Assembly (NCBI GenBank): GCA_030684835.1 | Contig: JAUXWZ010000002.1 | Coordinates: 1-45,772 of the forward strand | Reading direction: 5' to 3' | Length of the DNA: 45,772 nt | From: Beijerinckiaceae bacterium | GTDB taxonomy: Bacteria > Pseudomonadota > Alphaproteobacteria > Rhizobiales > Beijerinckiaceae | Shown: positions 16,531-25,473 of the stretch, one piece after another | Position numbering within the stretch: position 1 is the first letter of the stretch | How the letters are laid out: the number at the start of each line of letters is the position of its first letter | The notes under the pieces: model-generated | Database searches by the model: none | What the model saw: the letters and a program-made list of their open reading frames with translations, nothing else | What the model was told of the DNA's origin: nothing | Program-made: the position numbers and the translations under genes

Positions 16531-17529
16531 ATGTCAAGCGCCGAACCACTCGTCAGTGTCGTGATTGCAGCATTTAACAGTGAACTCTACATTGAAGCCG
16601 CAGTTAGTTCGGTGGTCCATCAAACCCTAAGCGATATCGAGATTATTATTGTTGACGATGGTTCTCCGGACGAGACGCTGGCCTGCGTCCGACGATTGGC
16701 TCTACGGGACGATCGCATCCGCATCCTGGCCCTTCCGACGAACGGCGGTGTCTCCCGCGCCCGAAACGCGGGCATCGAGATGGCGCGAGGCCAGTGGGTT
16801 TCTATTGTCGACAGCGACGACCTTATTTGTAGAACAAGGCTTGAGCGGCTAGTTGAAGCGGGTGAGCGTGATCAGGCTGATATAGTGTGTGATAATATGT
16901 TGTTTTTCTATGATGAAGAACAAAACAGGGAGGAAGTGATCGCGGGAGGGGCGCTCCTCAAGGAGCCAAAATGGATAGACCTGGAGACTTATATACTAGG
17001 GAATTGCCTGGAGCGCGGAAGCCCGTCTCTGGGCCACCTTCAGCCAACAATCCGACTGAAGACACTTCGGCAAACTGGCGCACTCTACGATGAGAAATTG
17101 ACGATCGCGGAGGACTATCACTTCGTCCAGTTGTTGTTAGCCGCAGGCGCTAAGATGCGCGTATACCCATGGTTGACCTACTTTTACCGTAAGCGCAGCA
17201 GTTCTGCCTCACACCGGTTGACGCTCCCGGCGCTTGCCGCAATGCTCGATGCGGATGTTCGGTTCCGAACGTCTTTGGTAGCCCAACTCCCCCACATTCG
17301 GACTGCACTGGATCGCCGCACGCGCGGGATGCTGCGCATGTTCGCCGCCATTGAGCTGGTCTCCGCGATCAAAAAGCGCCGTTTGAATGATATGTTCAAG
17401 ATCGCCTGCCGGCAGCCCCACGCCCCCCTGCAGCTGTTCGATTGGCTCGCCGCGCGCGTCAGTCGAGGCATTCGCGCCAAATGGGTGGCGCCCATTGGTG
17501 CGACCGCATCTCCCAAAAATGATAATTGA
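16531..17529 (+). CDS. Family 2 glycosyltransferase
   Basis: A 332-residue GT-A enzyme. The N-terminal nucleotide-sugar domain is textbook: VSVVIAAFNSELYIEAAVSS, IEIIIVDDGSPDETL, GVSRARNAGIEMARGQW, then the metal-binding VDSDD near residue 100. The acceptor half is less conserved and ends in a basic tail. It should transfer a sugar from an NDP donor in the cytoplasm, most likely for a surface polysaccharide or glycolipid. ATG 16531 has AAGGAG about 8 bases upstream; an in-frame GTG directly before it is possible. Local base composition is lower in GC than the neighbouring clusters, which fits an acquired surface-sugar locus. The last codon lies 4 bases from the end of the opposing PIG-L gene. 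Confidence 0.87.
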   Translation: MSSAEPLVSVVIAAFNSELYIEAAVSSVVHQTLSDIEIIIVDDGSPDETLACVRRLALRDDRIRILALPTNGGVSRARNAGIEMARGQWVSIVDSDDLICRTRLERLVEAGERDQADIVCDNMLFFYDEEQNREEVIAGGALLKEPKWIDLETYILGNCLERGSPSLGHLQPTIRLKTLRQTGALYDEKLTIAEDYHFVQLLLAAGAKMRVYPWLTYFYRKRSSSASHRLTLPALAAMLDADVRFRTSLVAQLPHIRTALDRRTRGMLRMFAAIELVSAIKKRRLNDMFKIACRQPHAPLQLFDWLAARVSRGIRAKWVAPIGATASPKNDN

Positions 17530-17533
17530 TAAT

Positions 17534-18349
17534 TCAAGCGACCTCGAAGTAAAGCTCCCACGGCACATCGAAATTTGCCAAGAAAATACGTTCCAACTTA
17601 AAACCGCTTGGATCATCTTTAATAAGACCGCCTAATTGCGACCGATGGCACGCAATAGCTTTTCGCTTTTTATTCAAGGCCAACGAGATGTCGAGTTTCA
17701 ACGTCCTGACCTCGCCCGGATATGGCGCATCTTTAGCCTCCGTCCACACCCAGACAGGATATTCCAGCACGCGAGGGCGAATGCTAGCTCTCGAAATAGC
17801 TTCTGTCACTATGTGCCAAACGGCGCGGTGATCGCGGGAGCTATCGCGTCGCCAGGGAATGATCACGACGTCGGGTGGTTCACTCGCCAAAAGGCCCGAC
17901 ATTCTTTCAACCACATCCGAAAAGCCTTCGTCCTCCGGGAACGGGGCCGCATTGTCAGGTACGCCGAGATAATGGGAAGCGGAATCTACGATGCCGAGTG
18001 TACGCAGAGCGGAACCTAATTCAATTCTTCGAATACCAATAAGCTTCGCAGGTGGGTATTCGCGAGAGTGAGGATGGGAGCCACTGCCGTCGCATACAAC
18101 AACGAATTGTACCTTGCTACGAGCCTGCGCCAACAGCGCAATCAGGCCTCCACAGGCCAACGTCTCGTCGTCCGGGTGCGGCGAGACGACGAGGACGGAT
18201 TGAAAGCTTGCTGTTTCCGTGGGTCCCAGCACCTGGTAGGGCAGCTTCTTCAACGGGGAGTGTGATGGCCACATGAGATTGATGGCCCACACCGGCATCT
18301 TATTTTTGACGCGATGAGGCACCTTGAACAGATCGCGGATGTATCTCAT
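17534..18349 (-). CDS. PIG-L family deacetylase
   Basis: A 271-residue zinc hydrolase. SPHPDDE (H58, D60, D61) gives the metal site and catalytic base, and the distal SSRDHRAVW segment supplies the third metal ligand His. The family removes N-acetyl groups from sugars such as GlcNAc linked to inositol, lipids or antibiotics. ATG 18349 has GGGAGAT upstream; an in-frame longer version starting at 18505 lacks conservation and a ribosome site. It lies tail to tail with the GT2 gene, so the pair plus the methyltransferase probably build and trim one glycan. The substrate cannot be told from the sequence. Confidence 0.87.
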   Translation of the reverse strand: MRYIRDLFKVPHRVKNKMPVWAINLMWPSHSPLKKLPYQVLGPTETASFQSVLVVSPHPDDETLACGGLIALLAQARSKVQFVVVCDGSGSHPHSREYPPAKLIGIRRIELGSALRTLGIVDSASHYLGVPDNAAPFPEDEGFSDVVERMSGLLASEPPDVVIIPWRRDSSRDHRAVWHIVTEAISRASIRPRVLEYPVWVWTEAKDAPYPGEVRTLKLDISLALNKKRKAIACHRSQLGGLIKDDPSGFKLERIFLANFDVPWELYFEVA

Positions 18350-18789
18350 GTCGATCTCCCATGTTGCTAGTGGACTATTCCAATACTGGGCGCCCCCGCG
18401 TCGTTGCCGCGATGATATTATTTGGATTAACCTTCCAGACGAAGGGTTTTGACTGCTGGTTATGGTCGGCGACGAAACGATTGATTGCAATCTAAAGATC
18501 GACACCGCCGCTGCATTCGCCCCGCTTTCGGCGGCGCCTTGTTATTTTGACGAAGAGGCCTTCGATAGCTTTGATCCGGCTTGCCGATATCGATTTGAAG
18601 TGGTGGTCTGGCGCGGATGCCGCGGCAGCCGCGCGGTGACCTTCGGGTTGCTTGTGGGTTGCGTAATCATCGAGGGTGCGTTTTTTATCGCGCAACAAAC
18701 CATCAGAAAACGCTCATGCCATCGCCAGACGGCGGTCTTGTTGCGTGTTAACATTCCAATCCCCCTCTGTTCGCGTGTCGAGAGAAATA

Positions 18790-19167
18790 ATGAAGCGGTC
18801 AATATCCCCTACAGAAAAAACGTCACGAGGAAGGCCCCGGACAGATCGGGTTGTGCAGCACCTCACAATGACCCATGAGCTCTCTGCAGCAATCGACGCC
18901 TGGATCGCGCAGCAGCCTGAGCCGCGACCATCACGGCCGGAGGCCATCAGGCGCTTGCTGGACACCGCGTTCGCCGCCCAGCGGACGCCGGAGAGCCTCG
19001 ATCAGAAGATCGCGCGGACAAAGCGCACGATCGCAAACAACCCACTGGTAGGCGAGCCTTCTGCCGCGCAGGGCATGGCGACGCTTCGGCGAGGACTGGC
19101 GGAAACAAAGCTTCGTTCTTTGAAGGCCCGCAAGCCTGCGAAGGGGGATGCCGCTGACGGCGATTAG
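18790..19167 (+). CDS. Small ribbon-helix-helix-like protein
   Basis: A 125-residue basic protein. The segment RGRPRTDRVVQHLTMTHE followed by LSAAIDAWIAQQP and SRPEAIRRLLDTAF has the strand-helix-helix layout of RHH DNA-binding or CopG-like proteins. The second half is rich in Lys, Arg and Ala and looks disordered. The start ATG 18790 has only a weak AGAGA upstream. A longer frame from 18676 exists, but its first residues look random. It stands alone between the sugar genes and tRNA-Met. It is probably a small regulator; I see no toxin partner. Confidence 0.6.
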   Translation: MKRSISPTEKTSRGRPRTDRVVQHLTMTHELSAAIDAWIAQQPEPRPSRPEAIRRLLDTAFAAQRTPESLDQKIARTKRTIANNPLVGEPSAAQGMATLRRGLAETKLRSLKARKPAKGDAADGD

Positions 19168-19282
19168 TTATGAAGGACCCGGTCCAATCCAGCGGCGGCG
19201 GCGTCGAAAATCAAAAGGCCGAAAGAAGACCCGGAGAAGCCGGGAATTCCTCAAAACAATAAAGATACTTCAAGCTGTTGGG

Positions 19283-19359
19283 TGGTAGCGGAGGAGGGAC
19301 TCGAACCCCCGACACGAGGATTATGATTCCTCTGCTCTAGCCAGCTGAGCTACTCCGCC
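19283..19359 (-). tRNA. tRNA-Met (CAT), elongator type
   Basis: It folds on the minus strand: acceptor GGCGGAG, D-arm GCTC/GAGC, anticodon stem GAGGA/TCCTC with loop ATCATAA, T-loop TTCGAGT, and an encoded CCA. The anticodon is CAT. The first acceptor pair G-C and the AGCTC D-stem fit the elongator tRNA, not the initiator or the lysidine-modified tRNA-Ile. Confidence 0.95.
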
Positions 19360-19389
19360 CCGTTCGCGCTTTTGGCGCGGGACGAGCGG

Positions 19390-19419
19390 CATATAGGGGG
19401 GCCGCTCGCGGCGTGTCAA
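19390..19419 (-). promoter_or_regulatory. Strong sigma-70-type promoter of tRNA-Met
   Basis: On the minus strand a perfect TTGACA (19419-19414) and a TATATG -10 (19395-19390) are 18 bases apart. The -10 lies about 30 bases before the first base of the tRNA. Confidence 0.75.
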
Positions 19420-19474
19420 GGAAAGGAAGGGATGGTTGTTCGCGCGGGCGCCGGTTATCCAAAGTTCCGAGCGC

Positions 19475-20158
19475 TTATGCGGTGGGGTCGCCCTGGACCT
19501 TGCGGATACGTGCGATCGTGAACAGGCCAAAAGGGTTGAGCCGGCGCCGTTCCACAAGTTCGAGGCCGGGGCGCGATTTTATCCAGTCGCCGATGATTTC
19601 CCACGGAAACTGCGGCCGCCAGCCGAGTTTTTCGGCGCGTTTTTCCATGAGGCGCTCGATCATCGCGATCGGTCCGCTGTCTGCGCCGATGTGATTGACG
19701 ATGATGATCTCGCCGCCGGGGCGTACAACGCGCGCCATCTCGTCCATGGTGCGCACGGGGTCCGGCACGGTGGTGATGACGAATGGGGCCACCGCGCCGT
19801 CGAAGCTGTCGTCGGCGTACTCAAGGTTCATGGCGTCCATGACGCGCAGATCCTCGACATTGGTGAGCTTCAGGTCCGCCACACGCTTGCGCGCGATCTG
19901 CAACATTGGGTTGGACAGGTCGACGCCCGTGATCTTCACGGCGGGCGAAAACATCGGCAATTCAAGACCGGTGCCCACGCCCACGTCGAGAACGCGCCCG
20001 CCGAGGCGGTTCACCGCTTGCGCGGCCGCCTGGCGTCCCGGCTTCATGACCAGCGTGAACACCTTGTCGTAGATCGGCGCCCAGCGGGCGTAGGCGGCTT
20101 CGACGTTCTCGTTGGTGATCGCCGCCAGATTCTGCCCGCTTCCCCTCTGATCGTTCAC
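19475..20158 (-). CDS. SAM methyltransferase, probably phosphatidylethanolamine N-methyltransferase
   Basis: A 227-residue Rossmann methyltransferase. Motif I is VLDVGVGTGLELPMF, followed by ITGVDLSNPML and then APFVITTVPDPVRTMDEMARVVRPGGEIIIVNH. The opening VEAAYARWAPIYDKVFTLVMKPGRQAA is like the Rhodobacter-type PmtA, which methylates phosphatidylethanolamine to phosphatidylcholine at the membrane. Length and motif layout agree. A UbiE-like quinone methyltransferase is the alternative. It starts 30 bases after the end of mnmA on the same strand and may be cotranscribed. Confidence 0.65.
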   Translation of the reverse strand: MNDQRGSGQNLAAITNENVEAAYARWAPIYDKVFTLVMKPGRQAAAQAVNRLGGRVLDVGVGTGLELPMFSPAVKITGVDLSNPMLQIARKRVADLKLTNVEDLRVMDAMNLEYADDSFDGAVAPFVITTVPDPVRTMDEMARVVRPGGEIIIVNHIGADSGPIAMIERLMEKRAEKLGWRPQFPWEIIGDWIKSRPGLELVERRRLNPFGLFTIARIRKVQGDPTA

Positions 20159-20187
20159 GTAAATCCCCCCAAATGTTTGAATGCGCC

Positions 20188-21360
20188 TTACGCGGCCCCT
20201 CTCGCCGGCTCGGTCGCACGGATGAAACCTCCGCCAAGCACCCGTGCGCGGGGGCCGGCGTTCTCATAGAAGACGCAGGCCTGTCCTGGAGACACGCCGT
20301 CTTCGCCCTTTAGCAGCTCGACGAGCGCGCCGTCTTGCGTCACGAACAGGGTCGCGGGGGCAGGGGGGCGGGTTGAACGCAGGCGCACACTCACCTCAAG
20401 GCCCGTCTGCGGAATGTCGGTCAGGTCGCCATCGCCAATCCAGTTCACGTCGCGCAGACGAACCAGACGGGTCGCAAGAGCTTCGCGCGGGCCCACAATG
20501 ACCCGGCGGGCGGCGGCGTCCAGGCGCACCACAAACAGCGGCTCTCCGCCGGTGGCGGCCGAATCACTCAGTCCCAGGCCGCGCCGCTGGCCAATCGTGT
20601 AGTGCATGATGCCGGCATGGCGGCCGAGCACGCGTCCATCGACATGGACAATATCGCCCGGGTCAGCGGCGTCGGGGCGAAGTTTCGCGATAATATCCGT
20701 GTACTTGCCTTGCGGCACAAAGCAGATGTCTTGGCTGTCCGGCTTGTCGGCGATGGTGAGGCCGAACTCGCGGGCGATGTCGCGCACCTGCGCCTTCGGC
20801 AGGTCGCCGAGCGGAAAGCGCAGCAGATTGAGCTGATCCTTCGTGGTCGCGAACAGGAAGTAGCTCTGGTCCCGGTCGCTGTCGGCGGCGCGGTAAAGTC
20901 CGCGTCCGCCGCCGGGCAGGGCGGACGATGAAATGTAATGGCCCGTCGCCAATGCGTCCGCGCCAAGATCCCGGGCGGTGTCGAAGAGGTCGGCGAACTT
21001 GATGTGCTGATTGCAGGCGACGCACGGAATCGGCGTCTCGCCGGCCGCGTAGGACCGGGCGAAGGGGTCGATCACCTTTTCGCGAAAGCGGCTCTCGTAA
21101 TCGAGCACGTAATGAGGGAAGCCGACGCTTTCGGCCACACGGCGTGCGTCGAGTATGTCCTGACCCGCGCAACAAGCGCCTTTGCGCTTCACCGCCGCGC
21201 CATGGTCGTAGAGCTGCAAGGTGACGCCGACCACGTCATACCCCTCGCGGGCGAGCTGCGTGGCGACAACGGAGGAATCCACACCGCCTGACATGGCGAC
21301 GACCACGCGGGTGTCCGCAGGCGCTCGGGCGAAGCCGAGGCTGTTTAGCCCGGCGCCCAT
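20188..21360 (-). CDS. mnmA: tRNA-specific 2-thiouridylase MnmA
   Basis: A 390-residue protein. The PP-loop SGGVDSS is at 24-30, the [15 protein letters not shown] block follows, the first catalytic Cys is in [13 protein letters not shown], and the second is in [13 protein letters not shown]. The GHYISS and [12 protein letters not shown] blocks and a C-terminal beta-barrel are also present. It adds sulphur to U34 of tRNA-Lys, -Glu and -Gln. The start is uncertain: ATG 21360 opens the conserved region, but the frame reaches 21510 with an unrelated hydrophobic N-terminus. I prefer 21360, although its ribosome site is poor. The PmtA-like gene follows closely. Confidence 0.93.
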   Translation of the reverse strand: MGAGLNSLGFARAPADTRVVVAMSGGVDSSVVATQLAREGYDVVGVTLQLYDHGAAVKRKGACCAGQDILDARRVAESVGFPHYVLDYESRFREKVIDPFARSYAAGETPIPCVACNQHIKFADLFDTARDLGADALATGHYISSSALPGGGRGLYRAADSDRDQSYFLFATTKDQLNLLRFPLGDLPKAQVRDIAREFGLTIADKPDSQDICFVPQGKYTDIIAKLRPDAADPGDIVHVDGRVLGRHAGIMHYTIGQRRGLGLSDSAATGGEPLFVVRLDAAARRVIVGPREALATRLVRLRDVNWIGDGDLTDIPQTGLEVSVRLRSTRPPAPATLFVTQDGALVELLKGEDGVSPGQACVFYENAGPRARVLGGGFIRATEPARGAA

Positions 21361-21543
21361 CGCGCGGGGCGCAGCGTCTGTATGGATTACGTCGGTCGGC
21401 AAGTTGAAAACCTTGGAGCTGGGCGCAGGAATATCCACCAGAGCAGGCGGAAGCAGGGTGAACAAAAGCACGAAGCTGCGAAATTGCAACCTCCGGCGAA
21501 GCCATGGCAAATTTGAGGCGTCGCCATCGGGTCTGATTTCGGC

Positions 21544-21551
21544 ATGGTTAA
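21544..21551 (-). promoter_or_regulatory. CtrA-type half-site upstream of sciP
   Basis: TTAACCAT, the classic 8-base CtrA half-site, is present on the minus strand about 180 bases before the sciP start, in the gap shared with mnmA. A second, properly spaced half is not evident, so the call is modest. Confidence 0.35.
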
Positions 21552-21731
21552 CGGCGTATGGATACCCGTGCCGAAATGATGCGACTTACCCGCGTTTGCT
21601 AACGCGATGGTAATAAACAGCTCAATTCAAACGCATTTTTCGTATTTTTTGCTGTCTCGGCTTAGGCGTTTTTTAAATTTGCGTCGGTATTGTCATCATT
21701 AGTTTGGTCGTACCGGAGTTGAGTAAATCAC

Positions 21732-22007
21732 ATGACCGAGCCCTATCGAACACGGGCAAAATACGTCATCGGACCGGATGGGAGCCCGCTTACAATCGCG
21801 GATCTGCCACCGGCCAACACAAAGCGCTGGGTCATACGCCGGAAGGCCGAGGTCGTAGCCGCTGTACGCGGGGGACTCTTATCCCTCGAAGAAGCGTGCA
21901 ATCGCTATACGCTGACCGTGGATGAGTTTCTCAGTTGGCAGATATCCATCGATCAGCATGGCCTTGCCGGCCTGCGGACGACGCGTATCCAGCAATATCG
22001 TCAATAA
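21732..22007 (+). CDS. sciP: SciP, small CtrA inhibitory protein (DUF1153)
   Basis: A 91-residue helix-turn-helix protein almost identical in plan to Caulobacter SciP: TKYVIGP-like opening (AKYVIGPDGSPLTIADLPP), then KRWVIRRKAEVVAAVRGG, then LLSLEEACNRYTLTVDEF and LRTTRIQQYRQ at the end. SciP binds CtrA and blocks its recruitment of RNA polymerase in the G1 phase, and is itself CtrA-activated in Caulobacter. Here it lies 2.2 kb from ctrA with a CtrA-type half-site upstream, which fits a feedback loop. A terminator follows at 22035-22059. Confidence 0.93.
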   Translation: MTEPYRTRAKYVIGPDGSPLTIADLPPANTKRWVIRRKAEVVAAVRGGLLSLEEACNRYTLTVDEFLSWQISIDQHGLAGLRTTRIQQYRQ

Positions 22008-22034
22008 AATCTCTGTTGCCCCCCGGAGACGGAC

Positions 22035-22059
22035 AAGCCGGTCGAAAGACCGGCTTTTT
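22035..22059 (+). terminator. Rho-independent terminator of sciP
   Basis: A 9-bp stem pairs AAGCCGGTC (22035-22043) with GACCGGCTT (22048-22056) around a GAAA tetraloop, followed by TTT. It also lies near the 3' end of the opposing YbhN-family gene. Confidence 0.85.
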
Positions 22060-22127
22060 CGTTGTGCGCGCCAGCGTGCTTGGCCTCTCCGTCATGCTTC
22101 TTTTGCGTCTAGGCTTCCGTCTCGCGT

Positions 22128-23183
22128 CTAATGCCCGCGCAATTCCGGCGGTAATTCGACGTTCTTTGTCGCCTGGCCGAGTTGCGAACGCTCGAACATG
22201 AGGACGATTGGCAACGAGACGATGAGCGGGACGATGAGATAGAACATGCGCCAGATGAGAAGCGCCGCAATCACCGCTGTTGGCGCAACATCTGGCAGGA
22301 TCGCAAGGAACACGGCCTCCATCACGCCGACGCCGCCCGGCACCTGCGATAATAGCCCAGCCGAAAATGACAGCAGGAACGCGCCCGCAACGACCATGAA
22401 CGAGACGTTCGCGTCCGCTGGCAAGGCAAAATAGATAATTCCGGCCGCCCCGATCAACTCCATCGGCGCCGCAACCAACTGGCGGGCGACGATGGGCATG
22501 CGGGGATAGACAAGTTCGAACCCCCAGATCTTGAGCGGGGGGAAATGCAGCCAGGAGCCAAGCACGTAGAGCGCGCAAAATGAAAGAAGCGCGGCCCCAA
22601 GCCCCATCGCAGCCCCGCGGCCAATCTCCCGCCAGCCAAACGCCTCGGCCATGGGGGTCAGAATTTCGGGTTCGCCGACCAGCACGATGCCAATCAGCAT
22701 GATTGTGCCGAAGGCAAAGGTGAACGAGCAAAGCGCAACCAAAACCGCAACTTCTGCGGTCGAGAGCCCTTTCGCGGTGTAGGCGCGTAATCGAACCATA
22801 CCGCCCGAAAGGACAGACACGCCGATATTGTGGCTCAAGGCGTAGGTTACGAACGAGCATGTCGCGACATAAAGCCAGGAAATGCCGCGCTCCCGGTTGA
22901 GGTGAATGAGCGCGATGCGGTCGTACCAGGCAAGCGCCCAGTAAGCGACCAGCGTCGAAAGGCCCGCCAGGAGATAGCCGCTCGGCGGTATCCCGACCAA
23001 CCTGTCCGCAATGACGGACGCAATGATCTTTAGATCGGACCACACCCCGCCAGCGTCGAGGAGTTGCTTCACGGCAGGATCGCTCGCGACCTCCGCCTGA
23101 AGCTTGAAATAAAGCATACGCACCGCCCAAACAACGGCGGCCAGGCCAACGAGTGGCCAAAACAGAGACTTAAGACGCTTCAC
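22128..23183 (-). CDS. YbhN/UPF0104-family membrane protein (LPG synthase TM-like)
   Basis: A 351-residue protein with about 8 helices. The segments YALSHNIGVSVLSGGMVRLRAY, LLSQVPGGVGVMEAVFL and RMFYLIVPL are typical of the lysylphosphatidylglycerol synthase transmembrane family without the catalytic soluble domain (YbhN, AglD-like). Members have been tied to lipid flipping, but the biochemical role is not settled. GTG 23183 follows GAGGGGAAC; the frame upstream to 23279 has no ribosome site. It faces sciP tail to tail and its start is near the end of fliJ. A link to the cell-cycle genes is only by position. Confidence 0.8.
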   Translation of the reverse strand: MKRLKSLFWPLVGLAAVVWAVRMLYFKLQAEVASDPAVKQLLDAGGVWSDLKIIASVIADRLVGIPPSGYLLAGLSTLVAYWALAWYDRIALIHLNRERGISWLYVATCSFVTYALSHNIGVSVLSGGMVRLRAYTAKGLSTAEVAVLVALCSFTFAFGTIMLIGIVLVGEPEILTPMAEAFGWREIGRGAAMGLGAALLSFCALYVLGSWLHFPPLKIWGFELVYPRMPIVARQLVAAPMELIGAAGIIYFALPADANVSFMVVAGAFLLSFSAGLLSQVPGGVGVMEAVFLAILPDVAPTAVIAALLIWRMFYLIVPLIVSLPIVLMFERSQLGQATKNVELPPELRGH

Positions 23184-23368
23184 GTTCCCCTCGCATGCCA
23201 CCGCCGCGCCCCTCCGCGCAGCGTGCCGAATTAACGGCGTGAATAGTCGCAATACTGTCCAGCCCCCGCTGGCGGCCATTCTGGCGGGACTATCCGTGCA
23301 CGACGAGGATCAACGATTCAAGTGGGCATTGGGACGAGCGCGCAAAAATAACGCTCGTCCGCCCACAT

Positions 23369-23749
23369 TTAGCCAGCGGCGCTGCGCGCGGCTTCGCGGG
23401 AGCTTTCCAACGCCATGCCCTTTTCGCGGCCTTCAAGGCTTTGAGCGCGAGCGACTTCTTCCAGCGCCTCTTCATGGGCGGCCTTGGCGTCATCGAGTTG
23501 CTGACGCAACTCACCCGCCGACTGCTGCAAATTGTCCCGGCGCGCGCGCGCAGACCGCGCATAGGTCGGGTAGGCGAAGTGCTGAGGATCGGAAATGCCG
23601 GAGCGTTGCTCCTCCCCGGCTATTTCCCGGTCGAGTTCTCCAGACATGCGCGAGAATTCGGCCACCATCGCTTCGATTTGAACGACCCGACGGCGCTTTT
23701 CCTCGGCTTGAAACCTTTTCAGGCGGACAAGACTATCCCGCGATTTCAT
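23369..23749 (-). CDS. fliJ: Flagellar export protein FliJ
   Basis: A 126-residue, almost wholly alpha-helical coiled-coil protein. It opens MKSRDSLVRLKRFQAEEKRR, as FliJ proteins do, then runs in heptads with a DREIAGEE region, a YARSARARRDNLQQ block and a long charged C-terminal helix. FliJ links FliH-FliI ATPase to the export gate and acts as an escort for chaperones. Other flagellar genes are absent from the window, so this is an orphan fliJ beside ctrA, an arrangement I recall from Rhizobiales. ATG 23749 opens the conserved part. The CtrA-type site at 23909-23923 lies upstream, and CtrA may control the gene. Confidence 0.82.
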   Translation of the reverse strand: MKSRDSLVRLKRFQAEEKRRRVVQIEAMVAEFSRMSGELDREIAGEEQRSGISDPQHFAYPTYARSARARRDNLQQSAGELRQQLDDAKAAHEEALEEVARAQSLEGREKGMALESSREAARSAAG

Positions 23750-23908
23750 GACGCGTACTCCAACACGATACAAATTTCAGCGTTGCCGCTGCCGATACTC
23801 GCGAGACCTCCAGATCATGCCGGGCTAAAGTTGCTCTTTGGTTACCGGCGAAGCTCGTAGCTTCTTTTCCTGACAACCTTATCCCTTGATTGATTTCCTG
23901 GGCGGTCG

Positions 23909-23936
23909 CTAACCACTCGTTAACCTGAAGGATTAA
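23909..23936. promoter_or_regulatory. CtrA-type box between fliJ and ctrA
   Basis: CTAA (23909-23912), 7 bases, then TTAA (23920-23923) matches TTAA-N7-TTAAC with one mismatch. A further TTAAC begins at 23933. It sits between divergent fliJ and the ctrA side and could serve either. Confidence 0.55.
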
Positions 23937-23938
23937 CA

Positions 23939-24121
23939 ATGCGTTTGTCGGTCAGGCGCGGCCCGTCCCCCCAATGGTGGTCGGTCAGTCTTGCCGGCGC
24001 GGAACTGAAGATCGCGCGAGTCTCTGAGTTGGATGCCCTAGGGCTGAAACGGGTGCTGGCGAAATCGGAAAGATCGCTCCTCCAAATTTGGCGCTTGCCA
24101 GCGGGAATCACTGTTTGTTAA
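23939..24121 (+). CDS. Possible 60-residue ORF upstream of ctrA
   Basis: ATG 23939 has GAAGGA 6 bases upstream and follows directly on the CtrA-type box. The 60-residue product starts MRLSVRRGPSPQWW, is basic and has a single ELKIARVSELDALGLKRVLA helix. An opposing frame overlaps it on the minus strand. The good ribosome site is in its favour; the absence of any family and the location inside a promoter region are against. It could be a leader peptide, or only part of the ctrA 5' region. Confidence 0.3.
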   Translation: MRLSVRRGPSPQWWSVSLAGAELKIARVSELDALGLKRVLAKSERSLLQIWRLPAGITVC

Positions 24122-24173
24122 CCAAGATGCGTTAACTTTCATAATGACGACGACGCTGATTCTCCTGCGATTC
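24105..24173 (+). promoter_or_regulatory. ctrA promoter region with GANTC and TTAA sites
   Basis: Three GANTC (CcrM methylation) sites lie at 24105-24109 (GAATC), 24158-24162 and 24169-24173 (both GATTC). Two TTAAC half-sites at 24118 and 24132 are spaced 10 bases apart, not the usual 7. In Caulobacter, ctrA is controlled by DNA methylation and by CtrA itself. The same logic is likely here, 70-140 bases before the start codon. No exact -10/-35 is claimed. Confidence 0.55.
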
Positions 24174-24244
24174 GTTGGACTTTATGTGATTGGGCGCAAG
24201 CATGGCTGACGGTTTTTATCACGGGGCAAGGGTGGGGACCTGAC

Positions 24245-24946
24245 ATGCGCGTATTACTGATCGAGGACGACAGCGCCACCGCGCAAAGCATCGAACTGAT
24301 GCTGAAGTCCGAAAATTTCAATGTTTATACGACCGATCTGGGCGAAGAGGGCATCGACCTCGGCAAGCTCTACGATTACGATATTATTCTTCTGGATTTG
24401 AATCTCCCGGACATGTCCGGTTACGAAGTTCTGCGCACGCTGCGTGTCGCGAAGGTGAAAACGCCGATCCTGATCCTCTCCGGTCTTGCCGGGATCGAGG
24501 ACAAGGTGAAGGGTCTGGGCTTCGGCGCTGACGATTATCTCACCAAGCCGTTCCACAAGGACGAACTCGTCGCACGCATCCATGCGATCGTTCGCCGCTC
24601 GAAGGGCCACGCCCAGTCGGTCATCATGACCGGCGATCTGGTCGTCAACCTCGACCAGAAGACGGTCGAAGTCGCCAGTAATCGCGTGCATCTCACGGGC
24701 AAAGAATACCAGATGCTCGAGCTGCTCTCGTTGCGAAAGGGCACGACGCTCACCAAGGAGATGTTCCTCAATCATCTCTACGGCGGCATGGACGAGCCCG
24801 AGCTTAAAATCATCGACGTCTTCATCTGCAAGCTGCGCAAGAAGCTCGCCAATGCGAGCCAGGGCCGCAACTACATCGAAACGGTGTGGGGTCGCGGGTA
24901 CGTCTTGCGCGAGCCGACAGATTCGGAAGAACGCATCACCGCCTGA
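24245..24946 (+). CDS. ctrA: Cell cycle master response regulator CtrA
   Basis: A 233-residue OmpR-type regulator. The receiver (1-120) has the acid pair D8/D9, phospho-acceptor D51 in [11 protein letters not shown], and K104 in [10 protein letters not shown]. The winged-helix DNA-binding domain (about 130-225) contains [17 protein letters not shown] and [11 protein letters not shown], both characteristic of CtrA. It binds TTAA-N7-TTAA sites and directs replication control, division, motility and methylation genes. Its C-terminus ends in ERITA rather than the double Ala degradation tag of Caulobacter. Three GANTC sites and CtrA-like half-sites precede it, and a terminator follows. ATG 24245 opens the strongly conserved MRVLLIEDD. 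Confidence 0.97.
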   Translation: MRVLLIEDDSATAQSIELMLKSENFNVYTTDLGEEGIDLGKLYDYDIILLDLNLPDMSGYEVLRTLRVAKVKTPILILSGLAGIEDKVKGLGFGADDYLTKPFHKDELVARIHAIVRRSKGHAQSVIMTGDLVVNLDQKTVEVASNRVHLTGKEYQMLELLSLRKGTTLTKEMFLNHLYGGMDEPELKIIDVFICKLRKKLANASQGRNYIETVWGRGYVLREPTDSEERITA

Positions 24947-24967
24947 CATTCTGGCGTCGCCAAAACG

Positions 24968-24994
24968 AAAAACCCCGCCAGCTGCGGGGTTTTT
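24968..24994 (+). terminator. Rho-independent terminator of ctrA
   Basis: An 11-bp stem pairs AAAAACCCCGC (24968-24978) with GCGGGGTTTTT (24984-24994) around loop CAGCT. Its A-run and T-run make it bidirectional, so it may also end the opposing receiver gene transcript. Confidence 0.9.
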
Positions 24995-25051
24995 CAGTTT
25001 ATGGGGCGTCCGGGGCGGCTTCGTAATCAGCTTCGTGATCAGGCGGCGAGA

Positions 25052-25414
25052 TCAGGCGGCGAGATCTTGCAGGCGTCCGCTCAATTCCGCCTGCGTGAAC
25101 GGCTTCATCATGAACATGTTGGCTCCGCTGCGCATGGCGCCTGCAATATGCACGACGTCATTTTCGGTCGAGCAATAGATGATGCGCGGGTGATGGCCGT
25201 TCTGCAACAGCCGCACCTGACGTACAAAGTCGAGCGGCCGCATATCTGTGAGCGAGCCATCAAGGATGATCGCGTCCGGCATTGCTTGCGTGCAAATGGC
25301 CAGTCCATCGCAGCAGCCTTCGGCCTCGGCGATGGATAGCTCCATTCCTTCGACAATTCTGCGAACGATCTTACGCACAACGGCGGAATCGTCGACTATC
25401 AGCACGTGCTTCAT
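25052..25414 (-). CDS. Single-domain response regulator (CheY-like)
   Basis: A 120-residue receiver with no output domain: VLIVDDSAVVRKIVRRI (acid pair D8/D9), phospho-acceptor D52 in IILDGSL, the Thr/Ser switch in YCSTEND, and K in MKPF. It is neither DivK nor CpdR by its motifs; CheY-type receivers are the nearest. GGAGG lies before tandem ATG codons; the second (25414) has better spacing, the first is at 25417. It lies 60 bases downstream of chpT on the same strand, so the two are probably one operon. It may act as an extra phosphate donor or sink for the ChpT pathway. Confidence 0.8.
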   Translation of the reverse strand: MKHVLIVDDSAVVRKIVRRIVEGMELSIAEAEGCCDGLAICTQAMPDAIILDGSLTDMRPLDFVRQVRLLQNGHHPRIIYCSTENDVVHIAGAMRSGANMFMMKPFTQAELSGRLQDLAA

Positions 25415-25473
25415 CATTCGCCTCCAAAGCTGGAAAGGCATCATGCGACACGAGCGTTAAAGTATAGTTGGCG

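Noticed and set aside
25052..25414. DivK or CpdR
   Set aside because: The residues around the phospho-acceptor and the C-terminal helix do not match either; only a general CheY-like receiver call is safe.
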